Assembly: GCA_050725815.1 (NCBI GenBank)
Contig: JBOHIG010000002.1
Coordinates: 1 to 12,411, forward strand
Reading direction: 5' to 3'
DNA: 12,411 nt
Source of the DNA: VAZQ01 sp050725815
Lineage (GTDB): Bacteria; Pseudomonadota; Alphaproteobacteria; Rhizobiales; Xanthobacteraceae
Shown: piece by piece, positions 6,685 through 12,411 of the stretch
How positions within the stretch are numbered: the stretch's first letter is position 1
Layout: every line of letters starts with the position of its first letter
The notes under the pieces: model-generated
Seen by the model: only the letters and a program-made list of their open reading frames with translations
Told to the model about the DNA's origin: nothing
The model's database searches: none
Program-made: the position numbers and the translations under genes

Positions 6685-6771
6685 GGGTGAGGGGGTTCAA
6701 GCCTATCGAGAAGCTCGAACCCCCTCACCCGGCTCGCCTTCGCTCGCCGACCTCTCCCCGCTGGGGAGAGG
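6685..6771. repeat. Palindromic repeat between convergent genes, possible two-way terminator
   Basis: GGGTGAGGGGGTTC (6685-6698) pairs perfectly with GAACCCCCTCACCC (6717-6730), a 14-base-pair stem. CCTCTCCCC (6751-6759) pairs with GGGGAGAGG (6763-6771) around a 3-base loop. The stretch lies between the end of the ABC cassette (+) and the end of fdhD (-). No T-run follows either stem. The style, with GCTCGCCTTCGCTCG between the stems, matches dispersed extragenic repeats of Bradyrhizobium-like genomes and is related in design to 44-175. It may limit read-through in both directions. Confidence 0.7.
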
Positions 6772-6824
6772 TGGAGTGCGCGGCCCGCGACCCGGACACC
6801 CTGCCGCTCGCGGCACTTTGCGAG

Positions 6825-7724
6825 TCACTCATCATGCACCGCCGCCTTGCGCCGATGCTTGGCGCTCTCCTCTTCGACGTGGCGCAGGTCCTGGTCGAAC
6901 ACGATGCGCTCTTCGCCCGCGAGCGCGACGAAACGCTTGCCGCGCGCGCGGCCGATCAGCGTGAGGTTTGCCTTCTTGGCAAGCTCCACGCCCCAGGCGG
7001 TGAAGCCCGAGCGCGACACCAGGATCGGGATGCCCATGCGCACGGTCTTAATCACCATCTCCGAGGTGAGCCGTCCCGTCGTGTAGAAGATCTTGTCGTC
7101 GGGGCGCACGCGATGCTTGAACATCCAGCCGGCGATCTTGTCGACCGCATTGTGGCGGCCGACATCCTCCATATAGACCAGCGGCCGGTCCTCGACCGCG
7201 AGCACGCAACCGTGGATCGCGCCCGCCTCGAGATAGAGGGACGGCGTGGTGTTGATCTTGCTGGTCAGCGCATAGAGCCATGAGGTGCGCAGCTCCGCGT
7301 CCGGCAACTTGACGTCCTCGAGCGCCTCCATCAGGTCGCCGAACACGGTGCCCTGCGCGCAACCCGAGGTCTGCACCTTCTTCTTGAGCTTCTTCTCGTA
7401 ATTGGTCTTGCGTTTGGTCCGCACCACCACGACCGCGAGCTCCTCGTCGTAGTCCACCTTGGTGACCACGTCGTCGGGCCTGAGCATGTTCTGATTGAGC
7501 AGGTAGCCGATGGCGAGATAGTCGGGATAGTCGCCGATCGTCATCGCGGTCACGATCTCCTGCGAATTGAGGAAGATCGTCAGCGCGCGCTCGACCGTGA
7601 CCCGGGTCTCGATCTTCGCGCCGGTCTGGTCGACGCCGGTGACGCGTTCGGTCAACCGCGGGTCGAGCGGATCGGGGCGGATGAGATAGTCGCTTGCCGG
7701 CTTGCCGGCTGCTTTCCTGGCCAT
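6825..7724 (-). CDS. fdhD: Formate dehydrogenase accessory sulfurtransferase FdhD
   Basis: This 299-residue protein is known to transfer sulfur from a cysteine desulfurase to the Mo-bis-MGD cofactor of formate dehydrogenase, a step needed for activity. Family motifs are YMEDVGRHNAVDK (184-196), FYTTGRLTSEMV (213-224), ILVSRSGFTAWGVELAKK (234-251) and LIGRARGKRF (256-265). Where E. coli FdhD has a CxxC pair, this protein shows SGCAQG (120-125), with Cys122 as the only cysteine in that loop. Length exceeds E. coli's (about 277) through N- and C-terminal charged tails. ATG 7724 is preferred since AAAGG lies 9 bases before it; GTG 7733 is the alternative (three residues more) but sits against the purine run. 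No formate dehydrogenase structural gene is in the window. Confidence 0.94.
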   Translation of the reverse strand: MARKAAGKPASDYLIRPDPLDPRLTERVTGVDQTGAKIETRVTVERALTIFLNSQEIVTAMTIGDYPDYLAIGYLLNQNMLRPDDVVTKVDYDEELAVVVVRTKRKTNYEKKLKKKVQTSGCAQGTVFGDLMEALEDVKLPDAELRTSWLYALTSKINTTPSLYLEAGAIHGCVLAVEDRPLVYMEDVGRHNAVDKIAGWMFKHRVRPDDKIFYTTGRLTSEMVIKTVRMGIPILVSRSGFTAWGVELAKKANLTLIGRARGKRFVALAGEERIVFDQDLRHVEEESAKHRRKAAVHDE

Positions 7725-7759
7725 CGTCGGCACCCTTTCAAAGACGCCGGCGACTGTAG

Positions 7760-7791
7760 CAGAAAAGCGAAAGCCCGGCAGGGGCCGGGCT
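7760..7791 (-). terminator. Rho-independent terminator after the 27-residue protein gene
   Basis: Read on the minus strand, AGCCCGG (7791-7785), a 6-base loop and CCGGGCT (7778-7772) form a perfect 7-base-pair GC stem, followed by a T-rich stretch (TTCGCTTTTCT). It lies downstream of the gene at 7837-7920 and upstream of fdhD, so it should insulate fdhD from that transcript. Confidence 0.7.
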
Positions 7792-7836
7792 CCACGGGCA
7801 ACAAACGTCGTCGCCGCGCGTGAAAATCGCCTGCCG

Positions 7837-7920
7837 TCAGCTCAACCCGCCGAACAGCCAGATGACCAGAATGATCGGCAGCGGAATGCCGATGAGCCAC
7901 AACAAGAGACCGCGTCCCAT
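7837..7920 (-). CDS. 27-residue membrane microprotein, function unknown
   Basis: ATG 7920 on the minus strand follows a strong TTGGAGG with 5 bases between. The product starts MGRGLLLWLIGIPLPIILVI and ends WLFGGLS; nearly the whole chain (residues 5-24) is one hydrophobic span with an internal proline pair, and Arg3 is the only charged residue. A separate terminator (7760-7791) and a possible promoter (7938-7967) support an independent gene. Similar very short proteins occur unnamed in many Hyphomicrobiales genomes as far as I recall, not checked. The longer frame up to 8043 has no ribosome site and a different character before this ATG. Function is unknown. Confidence 0.65.
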   Translation of the reverse strand: MGRGLLLWLIGIPLPIILVIWLFGGLS

Positions 7921-7937
7921 GGTGTCCTCCAAACATT

Positions 7938-7967
7938 GAATTACGAGCCGCGATGAAAACGCTACAA
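7938..7967 (-). promoter_or_regulatory. Possible sigma-70-like promoter of the 27-residue gene
   Basis: On the minus strand TTGTAG (7967-7962), an 18-base spacer and TAATTC (7943-7938) lie 17 bases upstream of the start codon. The match is partial, and the assignment rests on position as much as on sequence. Confidence 0.25.
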
Positions 7968-8033
7968 GCCAGGAAATGGTTCCCGGCCTCGCCTTTGCGA
8001 AGTTCTGCGGGGGTTCTGCGGGAGACATCATTA

Positions 8034-8058
8034 GGAACAGCACGCATGAACCGCGTTT
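8034..8058 (+). promoter_or_regulatory. Possible EcfG (general stress sigma factor) promoter
   Basis: GGAAC (8034-8038) is followed after 18 bases by TT (8057-8058) inside CGTTT. The reported alphaproteobacterial EcfG/RpoE2 promoter pattern is GGAAC, a spacer of about 16-19 bases, then (CG)TT. It lies about 95 bases before the ATG of the secreted 82-residue protein. A short pattern like this occurs by chance, so the call is tentative. Confidence 0.3.
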
Positions 8059-8152
8059 CGCGAAGAAACCAGGACGCGTTCAAACGATTTTCGAAACAAT
8101 CGCTTCTTTGCCGCGTTTGCCCCCACGAGGGTGGGATGCAAAGGAGGTTTTG

Positions 8153-8401
8153 ATGAGGAAGCTCGTTATCGGCATCATTGCGGCGGGGACATTGATTGCA
8201 GCGGTGCCTGCCGGAGCGCAGGTTTCGATTGACGTTCCGGGCGTCGACGTTCGCGTCGGCAGCGATCGTCACTATTACCGCCACTACGGTTCGGATCGCG
8301 AGCGGCGCGTCATCCGTCGCGATCGCGACTGCCGGACTGTGACAGTGCGTGAGCGCCGTCCAAACGGCAACGTGGTGGTTCGCAAGCGCACGCGCTGCTA
8401 A
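8153..8401 (+). CDS. 82-residue secreted basic protein, function unknown
   Basis: The start at 8153 follows a near-perfect AAGGAGGT (8141-8148). Residues 1-22 form a signal peptide (MRK, hydrophobic core, AGA-Q), so the product is exported to the periplasm or beyond. The mature part is about 60 residues, begins QVSIDVPGVDVRVG, then is rich in Arg, His, Tyr and Asp (HYYRHYGSDRERRVIRRDRD) and ends in an Arg/Lys-rich strand. Cys60 and Cys82 could form a disulfide. Unnamed proteins of this composition with a 'Val-Arg-Val-Gly' strand are common in Bradyrhizobium-like genomes, by recollection. A longer frame beginning at 7976 lacks both signal peptide and ribosome site and is rejected. A hairpin with a T-rich tail follows. 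Confidence 0.85.
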   Translation: MRKLVIGIIAAGTLIAAVPAGAQVSIDVPGVDVRVGSDRHYYRHYGSDRERRVIRRDRDCRTVTVRERRPNGNVVVRKRTRC

Positions 8402-8421
8402 TCGCACACGGATTGCGAATG

Positions 8422-8457
8422 GAGCGGCCCCGTTCCGGCGGGGCTCGTTTCATTTCT
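8422..8457 (+). terminator. Probable terminator after the secreted protein gene
   Basis: CCCCG (8428-8432) pairs with CGGGG (8439-8443), extended by GAG (8422-8424) with CTC (8444-8446) past a 3-base bulge. GTTTCATTTCT follows, a moderate T-rich tail. Confidence 0.5.
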
Positions 8458-8475
8458 GTGGCGCGCCTGACCGGA

Positions 8476-8495
8476 ACGCCGCGAGGCTGCGGCGT
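8476..8495 (-). terminator. Stem-loop after the FecCD-type ATPase gene
   Basis: ACGCCGC (8476-8482) and GCGGCGT (8489-8495) form a perfect 7-base-pair stem with a 6-base loop, 9 bases after the ATPase stop on the minus strand. There is no T-run, so intrinsic termination is uncertain; it may block read-through from both sides of the convergent junction. Confidence 0.4.
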
Positions 8496-8503
8496 CGAAC
8501 CGA

Positions 8504-9271
8504 TTATCCCGGCAGGAACGCCCTCTGTCCGCTGGCCGGATCGGTGAGCGTCTCCACCGGCGCGTCGTAGAGCGCTTCGAGCTGGTCGCGCGTGAGCACC
8601 TCGCGCACCGGGCCTTCGGCGACGCGCGCGCCGTCGCGCAGGAGGTAGGCGCGGTCGGCGGCCCGCAGCGCGTGGTTGGGATCGTGGGTGGTGAACAGCA
8701 CGCCGTGGCCGGCCGCCGCCAGCGCGCGGATCTCGCGCATGACCTTGCCCTGGTTGCCGAAGTCGAGACTCGCCGTCGGCTCGTCGAGCACGATGAATTG
8801 CGGCTCCTGTGCCAGCGCCCGGGCCAAAAGCACAAGCTGGCGTTCGCCGCCGGAGATCATGGTGTAGGGACGGGGAGCCAGATGCACGATTCCGAATTCG
8901 GCGAGTGCGTGCGACGCCACCTCGCGGTCCTTCGTCGACGGGCGGCTGAACAGGTTGCCGTGCGCGGTGCGGCCCATCAGCACGACGGTTTCGACCGTGA
9001 AGGCGAAGGTCGGCGTATGCAGTTGCGGCACATAGGCGATGCGGCGCGCGCGCTCGCGGATCGAGTAGCTCGCCAGCGAGCGCCCATCGATCTGCGCCTC
9101 GCCGTCGAGCGGGCGCAGCAGGCCGAGCAGCGTCTTGAGCAGCGTGGTCTTGCCGCCACCGTTCGGCCCAAGCAGCGCCAGCACCTCGCCCTGCGTCAGC
9201 GACAGGTCGAGCCCACGCCCGACCACGCGGTCGCTATAGCCGATGGTAAGGTTGCGGCCGGCGAGGGTCAC
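8504..9271 (-). CDS. ABC importer ATPase, FecE/BtuD/MolC type
   Basis: This 255-residue ATPase belongs to importers for iron-siderophores, haem, cobalamin or molybdate/tungstate. Walker A GPNGGGKTT is at 35-43, the Q-loop VPQLHTP near 83, the signature at 139-145 reads ISGGERQ rather than LSGGERQ, Walker B IVLDEPTASLDFGN is at 160-173, and the switch histidine is at 196 (FTTHDPNHAL). The start is GTG 9271, which overlaps the permease stop by four bases (GTGA) and has GGAG 7 bases upstream. A reading that continues upstream to 10435 runs through the permease gene in another frame and is not real. Translational coupling to the permease means they act as one complex. Confidence 0.92.
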   Translation of the reverse strand: MTLAGRNLTIGYSDRVVGRGLDLSLTQGEVLALLGPNGGGKTTLLKTLLGLLRPLDGEAQIDGRSLASYSIRERARRIAYVPQLHTPTFAFTVETVVLMGRTAHGNLFSRPSTKDREVASHALAEFGIVHLAPRPYTMISGGERQLVLLARALAQEPQFIVLDEPTASLDFGNQGKVMREIRALAAAGHGVLFTTHDPNHALRAADRAYLLRDGARVAEGPVREVLTRDQLEALYDAPVETLTDPASGQRAFLPG

Positions 9272-10281
9272 GACCAGCTCCGCTGCATGCTGGCGAGCAG
9301 CCAGATGAAGAACGGCGTGCCGATCACCGCCGTCAGGATACCGAGCGGGATCTCGATCGGCGCGGCGGTGCGCGCCAGCGTGTCGATCAGCAGCAGATAG
9401 CCGCCGCCGAGCAGCGCCGAAGTCGGAAGCAGTTTGGGAAAATCGGGCCCGACCAGCGCGCGCGCCAGGTGCGGCACCACCAGGCCGACCCAGCCGATCA
9501 CGCCGGAGGTCGCGACGCTCGCCGAGGTCACCAGCGTCGCCGCCGCGACGATGGCGATGCGCAGCGGCCCTGTGGCGACGCCGAGCGCGCGCGCTTCCTC
9601 CTCCGGCAGCGACATCACGTTCATGCGCCAGCGCAGCGCCACCAGCACTGCGGCGCCGAGCATCACCGGGCCGGCGAGCGGCACGAGGTCGGACGCGTCG
9701 GTGGCGGCGAGGCTGCCGAGCAGCCAGAACGTCATCGCCGGAAGCTGGTTGTAGGGATCGGCGAGATACTTCACGAGCCCGACGCCAGCGCCGAGCAGCG
9801 CGCCGACTACGACGCCGGTCAGCACCAGAACCAGGATCGGGTCGCGCGAATGCAGCATCGAGCCGATGCCGTACACCGCCGCGACCGCCGCGAGCCCGCC
9901 CGCGAAGGCCAGAATCTCGATGCCGATGATGCCGAGCGAGAAATAGATGCCGATGACCGCGCCGAGCGCCGCGCCCGAGGACGCGCCGAGAATATCGGGC
10001 GACACCAGAGGATTGCGGAACAGGCCCTGGAAGGCGGCGCCGGCGACCGCCAGCGCCGCGCCGATCAGCAGCGCCGCCACCACGCGCGGCCCGCGCACCA
10101 GCAGGATCACGTTCTCCGCCGCCGGCGACGCGTTGGTCGGCCGTCCCCTCAGGTGTGACCATAGCACGTCGGCGAGATCGCCGAGGCTGACTGGATAGCG
10201 CCCGACTGCGAACGCCACGATCACTCCCGCTAACAGCACGGCGAATGCGATCGCAAGGCCGGGGAGGAAGCGCTGGGTCAT
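9268..10281 (-). CDS. ABC importer permease, FecCD/BtuC family
   Basis: This 337-residue inner-membrane protein has about ten hydrophobic helices, as in BtuC and FecCD. Family marks are RGPRVVAALLIGAALAVAG (63-81), FQGLFRNPLVSPDILGASSG (84-103), EEEARALGV in the central loop and GWVGLVVPHLAR in the ATPase-coupling region. One permease gene suggests a homodimer. The start at 10281 has only a weak ribosome site, but a TAG eight codons upstream leaves no other good start. The usual order places a binding-protein gene just upstream; here the next minus-strand gene is a binding protein at 11907-12411, with two plus-strand genes in between. Metal or cofactor substrate cannot be read from the permease. 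Confidence 0.93.
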   Translation of the reverse strand: MTQRFLPGLAIAFAVLLAGVIVAFAVGRYPVSLGDLADVLWSHLRGRPTNASPAAENVILLVRGPRVVAALLIGAALAVAGAAFQGLFRNPLVSPDILGASSGAALGAVIGIYFSLGIIGIEILAFAGGLAAVAAVYGIGSMLHSRDPILVLVLTGVVVGALLGAGVGLVKYLADPYNQLPAMTFWLLGSLAATDASDLVPLAGPVMLGAAVLVALRWRMNVMSLPEEEARALGVATGPLRIAIVAAATLVTSASVATSGVIGWVGLVVPHLARALVGPDFPKLLPTSALLGGGYLLLIDTLARTAAPIEIPLGILTAVIGTPFFIWLLASMQRSWS

Positions 10282-10328
10282 GTTGCCAATCTTGTCCGCT
10301 AATCCCTACGCTGTCATCCTCCAGTAAA

Positions 10329-10352
10329 CACGAGTTCACTATATGAGTCGTG
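10329..10352. promoter_or_regulatory. Inverted repeat CACGA-N14-TCGTG in a divergent intergenic region
   Basis: CACGA (10329-10333) and TCGTG (10348-10352) are inverted copies flanking an A/T-rich centre (TTCACTATATGAG). The stretch lies between the permease (-) and the arginine decarboxylase (+). It is placed like an operator for either gene. The centre contains TATA but does not match the ModE consensus. Confidence 0.3.
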
Positions 10353-10397
10353 AGCGGGTCTACTGTGCTATCTTCGACCTTGGCGAAGGGGCGGGCG

Positions 10398-10426
10398 TTG
10401 ACATTGACCGATCCCCAACCCAATTG
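10398..10426 (+). promoter_or_regulatory. Possible promoter giving a leaderless arginine decarboxylase mRNA
   Basis: A perfect TTGACA (10398-10403) is followed after 17 bases by CAATTG (10421-10426), a weak -10 match. A start of transcription about 7 bases on would fall at or next to the A of the start codon (10434). This would explain why no ribosome site precedes that gene. Confidence 0.4.
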
Positions 10427-10433
10427 AACCAGC

Positions 10434-10991
10434 ATGTTTCCAGTTCCGACAAGTTTTTTTCTGACCAGCGGCGTTGGTGTCCATCGCGAGCGGCTGACGG
10501 CCTTCGAGCTGGCGTTGCGCGACGCAGATATCGAACAGCAGAATCTGGTCAGCGTCTCGTCGATTCTGCCTCCGCGTTGTCAGCAGATCGAGCGGGCAAA
10601 AGGTGTCGGCACGTTGCGGCCCGGCGAGATCACATTCTGCGTCATGGCGCGAACCGAGACGAACGAGCCCGGCCGGCGCATTCACGCGAGCATTGGGCTC
10701 GCGCGCCCGGCGGACCCGGCGATGTACGGCTACATCTCCGAACACCACGGCTACGGCATGACGCGTGAGGAGAGCGGAGACTACGCGGAAGATCTCGCCG
10801 CGACCATGTTGGCTTCGACATTGGGCGTTGAGTTCAATCCGGACGCGGCCTGGAACGAACGCAAGCGCGTTTATGAGGCCAGCAACCTGATCATCGACAG
10901 CACGTCGTTGACCGCCGCTGCCGAAGGCGACCCGGCGGGTCGCTGGACATGTACGGTCGCGGCGGCCGTCTTCCGTTTCACCGCAGTATGA
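10434..10991 (+). CDS. Pyruvoyl-dependent arginine decarboxylase (PvlArgDC)
   Basis: This enzyme converts arginine to agmatine and CO2 using a pyruvoyl group made by self-cleavage rather than PLP. The 185-residue chain has the diagnostic NLVSVSSILPP (37-47); cleavage is expected between Ser42 and Ser43, making a small beta chain and an alpha chain with pyruvoyl from Ser43. FFLTSGVGVHRERLTAFELA (8-27) is the typical N-terminal part, and YGYISEHHGYG (98-108) carries the likely catalytic glutamate (Glu103). Characterised archaeal enzymes are about 165 residues. The start is well fixed: an in-frame TGA lies at 10425-10427, and family N termini match. No ribosome site is visible. The stop overlaps the agmatinase start by four bases (ATGA), which pairs the two as one pathway. 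Confidence 0.92.
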   Translation: MFPVPTSFFLTSGVGVHRERLTAFELALRDADIEQQNLVSVSSILPPRCQQIERAKGVGTLRPGEITFCVMARTETNEPGRRIHASIGLARPADPAMYGYISEHHGYGMTREESGDYAEDLAATMLASTLGVEFNPDAAWNERKRVYEASNLIIDSTSLTAAAEGDPAGRWTCTVAAAVFRFTAV

Positions 10992-11887
10992 CAATGGCGA
11001 GCGTGCCGACCTTCGCTTTGCCGCCAAGCTTTCTTGCGATCACGAGCCGCGCCGACGACGCTTCGTTCCACATCGCCGGCATTCCGTTCGATATAGGCAC
11101 GACCCATCGCAGTGGCGCCCGCTTTGGGCCGTCCGCCATCCGCCAGGCAAGCCGCATGCTGGTGGACGGCGATCATCCACGGTGGCGGATCGATCCGGCG
11201 GCGCTGTCGGTGGCGGACATCGGCGACGTCCGCATTGCACTGGGTGACATACCCGGAAGCCTCTCGCTCATAGAGCAACAAGCGGCGGCTTTTGAGCACC
11301 TGATCGCGCTTGGCGGCGACCATACGGTAACGCTGCCGCTGCTGCGGTCCGCTGCCAAAAGGCGCGGGAAGCCGCTGGCCCTGGTTCATTTCGACGCTCA
11401 TGTGGACACCTGGCCGGATAACTTCGGCCAGCGCTATGCCCACGGCTCAGTGTTCTTCCACGCCATCGAGGAGCAGCTGATCGATCCGGGGCGTACCGTG
11501 CAGATTGGCATCCGTTCTCCGGTTCAGAAGGACGTGCACGATTGGACAGTTGCGAAGGGTGTCACAATCATAACGGCCGAGGACGTGCACGAACTGGGGC
11601 CGCGCACCATTGCCGAACGAGCCGCAGCGGTCATCGGCGACGTCCCCGCATACCTCAGCCTCGATATCGATGTTCTCGACCCTGCCTTTGCCCCCGGCGC
11701 TGGGACTCCGGAGATCGGGGGGCTGGCAAGCTGGCAAATGCAGGCGATGCTGCGTCGCCTGGGCAGGCTTGATTTCGTCGGGATGGATGTTGTCGAAGTG
11801 AGTCCGCCTTACGACCACGCCGAGGTGACGGCGCTCGCTGCTGCGACCTTTGTGTGGGAATATCTGGCGCTCGTCGGCGGGAAGTAG
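10988..11887 (+). CDS. speB: Agmatinase (agmatine ureohydrolase), ureohydrolase family
   Basis: This enzyme hydrolyses agmatine to putrescine and urea with two Mn ions. The 299-residue protein carries the metal-binding motifs GGDHT (109-113), HFDAHVD (134-140) and SLDIDVLDPAFAPGAGTPE (224-242). Other agmatinase-like marks are DNFGQRYAHGSVF (144-156) and GMDVVEVSPPYDHAE (265-279). Length fits the family (about 300-320). ATG 10988 overlaps the decarboxylase stop; a second ATG at 10994 is equally readable. Guanidinobutyrase or another guanidine hydrolase is an alternative from sequence alone, but coupling to arginine decarboxylase makes agmatine the probable substrate. It converges on the binding-protein gene. 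Confidence 0.9.
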   Translation: MTMASVPTFALPPSFLAITSRADDASFHIAGIPFDIGTTHRSGARFGPSAIRQASRMLVDGDHPRWRIDPAALSVADIGDVRIALGDIPGSLSLIEQQAAAFEHLIALGGDHTVTLPLLRSAAKRRGKPLALVHFDAHVDTWPDNFGQRYAHGSVFFHAIEEQLIDPGRTVQIGIRSPVQKDVHDWTVAKGVTIITAEDVHELGPRTIAERAAAVIGDVPAYLSLDIDVLDPAFAPGAGTPEIGGLASWQMQAMLRRLGRLDFVGMDVVEVSPPYDHAEVTALAAATFVWEYLALVGGK

Positions 11888-11893
11888 CTACGC

Positions 11894-11905
11894 CTGAAGC
11901 TTCAG
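11894..11905. other. Perfect 12-base palindrome in a convergent junction
   Basis: CTGAAGCTTCAG fills most of the 19 bases between the agmatinase stop (+) and the binding-protein stop (-). It is too short and lacks the loop and T-run of a good terminator. It may have no function. Confidence 0.4.
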
Positions 11906-11906
11906 C

Positions 11907-12411
11907 TCAATCCCGTCCGGCCAGCACGCGTTCGATCTGCGCGTCGGACAGCACGACGTGATAGAAGCGCTTGTAGAAGTCCCGCGTGAGCGGGCGCAAA
12001 TCCTCCGGAAACAAACCCGGATAGAGGATCTTCGCCAGCCACCACAGGCCGATCAGCCGGTTCACCGACGGCGGGAAATCGACCCACCCGAAGGGCAGCT
12101 TGGGCGACAGGTGCACGCGGTCTGCCTTCACCGCCGACACCGACGCCCAGCGCGGATCGGTCCGCACGTCGCGGGCGAAGTCCCGATCGATGGTGACGAT
12201 CACTTCCGGATCCCACACCAGCACTTGTTCGATAGAGACATTGGCGAGCCCGCCGCGCTGACCGCCCGCCACGTTCCGCGCTCCGATGAATTCGATGGTC
12301 TCGACATTGATCGAGCCGCCGAGACCGGTCTCAAGCCCACGCGGGCCGCGCGCGTAATAGACCCGCGGGCGCTTTGCTTCGGGCACCTTCAAGGTCCGGG
12401 CGGTCACGGCC
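11907..12411 (-). CDS. Metal/cofactor ABC importer binding protein, C-terminal part (partial)
   Basis: The gene enters from the right edge and stops at 11907; about 167 residues are present of a family usually near 330-380, so the N-terminal lobe and signal peptide lie outside the window. The visible part is the second lobe of the FecB/BtuF/TroA-like fold. NVSIEQVLVWDPEVIVTID is the conserved 'ligand-binding protein' segment, followed by WASVSAVKADRVHLSP and then FPPSVNRLIGLWWLAKILYP, found in the subgroup often labelled iron ABC transporter binding protein, which also includes molybdate/tungstate and other metal-anion binders. It is the natural partner of the permease and ATPase at 8504-10281, but the arginine decarboxylase and agmatinase genes lie between. 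A GTG at 12407 is internal and not the start. Confidence 0.85.
   Translation of the reverse strand, partial: AVTARTLKVPEAKRPRVYYARGPRGLETGLGGSINVETIEFIGARNVAGGQRGGLANVSIEQVLVWDPEVIVTIDRDFARDVRTDPRWASVSAVKADRVHLSPKLPFGWVDFPPSVNRLIGLWWLAKILYPGLFPEDLRPLTRDFYKRFYHVVLSDAQIERVLAGRD

Noticed and set aside
10329..10352. ModE/Mop molybdate operator
   Set aside because: ACTATATGA resembles part of the ATCGCTATATA half-site, but the second half-site is not present at the required spacing.
8504..10435. A 643-codon reading that would fuse upstream sequence to the FecE-type ATPase
   Set aside because: The N-terminal 388 residues are the permease gene read in a wrong frame; the GTGA overlap and ribosome site at 9271 give the real start.
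1..12411. CRISPR array, tRNA, rRNA, insertion sequence or integrase
   Set aside because: No regularly spaced repeats, no tRNA-like cloverleaf and no transposase or integrase coding region were recognised; the repeats present are extragenic palindromes.

Overview
The window is GC-rich chromosomal DNA of an alphaproteobacterium, most likely a Hyphomicrobiales member near Bradyrhizobium, Rhodopseudomonas or Xanthobacteraceae. The evidence is codon usage, the protein styles, and a palindromic repeat of the GATCCCGAAAAG...TTTTCGG type at 2212-2258 that is common in that group. No rRNA, tRNA, CRISPR array, transposase or prophage gene was seen. No gene-free stretch exceeds 300 bases; the longest is about 273 bases, between mobA and the first ABC transporter.

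Layout. (1) Positions 1-33 may hold the last codons of an upstream gene, followed by a composite palindromic repeat (about 44-175). (2) Positions 192-1990 hold mobB and moeA, translationally coupled, on the + strand; both act in molybdenum cofactor (Moco) synthesis. (3) Positions 2001-2884, on the - strand, hold a 41-residue single-span protein gene and mobA (molybdenum cofactor guanylyltransferase). (4) Positions 3158-6646, on the + strand, hold a complete importer cassette of the SsuA/NrtA/THI5 type, in the order binding protein, permease, ATPase, second permease. (5) A second palindromic repeat (6685-6771) separates it from convergent fdhD (6825-7724, - strand), the formate dehydrogenase sulfurtransferase. 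(6) Positions 7837-8401 hold two small divergent genes: a 27-residue membrane protein (-) and an 82-residue secreted basic protein (+). (7) Positions 8504-10281, on the - strand, hold an ATPase and a permease of the iron-siderophore/cobalamin/molybdate (FecCD/BtuC) type. (8) Positions 10434-11887, on the + strand, hold pyruvoyl-dependent arginine decarboxylase and agmatinase, a two-gene route from arginine to putrescine. (9) Positions 11907-12411, on the - strand, hold the C-terminal half of a binding protein of the type expected to serve the FecCD permease.

How it fits together. mobB, moeA, mobA and fdhD together insert Mo or W into molybdopterin, convert it to the guanine dinucleotide form and sulfurate it for formate dehydrogenase. 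Two transporters lie among these genes. The first sits in opposite orientation between mobA and fdhD and has two different permeases. The second looks like a binding protein-permease-ATPase operon interrupted by the oppositely oriented polyamine pair. The most noteworthy points are this polyamine pair with a possible leaderless start, the apparently split metal/cofactor transporter, the two-permease cassette with a structured leader, and a FdhD with one cysteine where the E. coli protein has CxxC. I did not find a clearly new multi-gene system; the genes belong to recognisable families, and the novelty is in arrangement and regulation.
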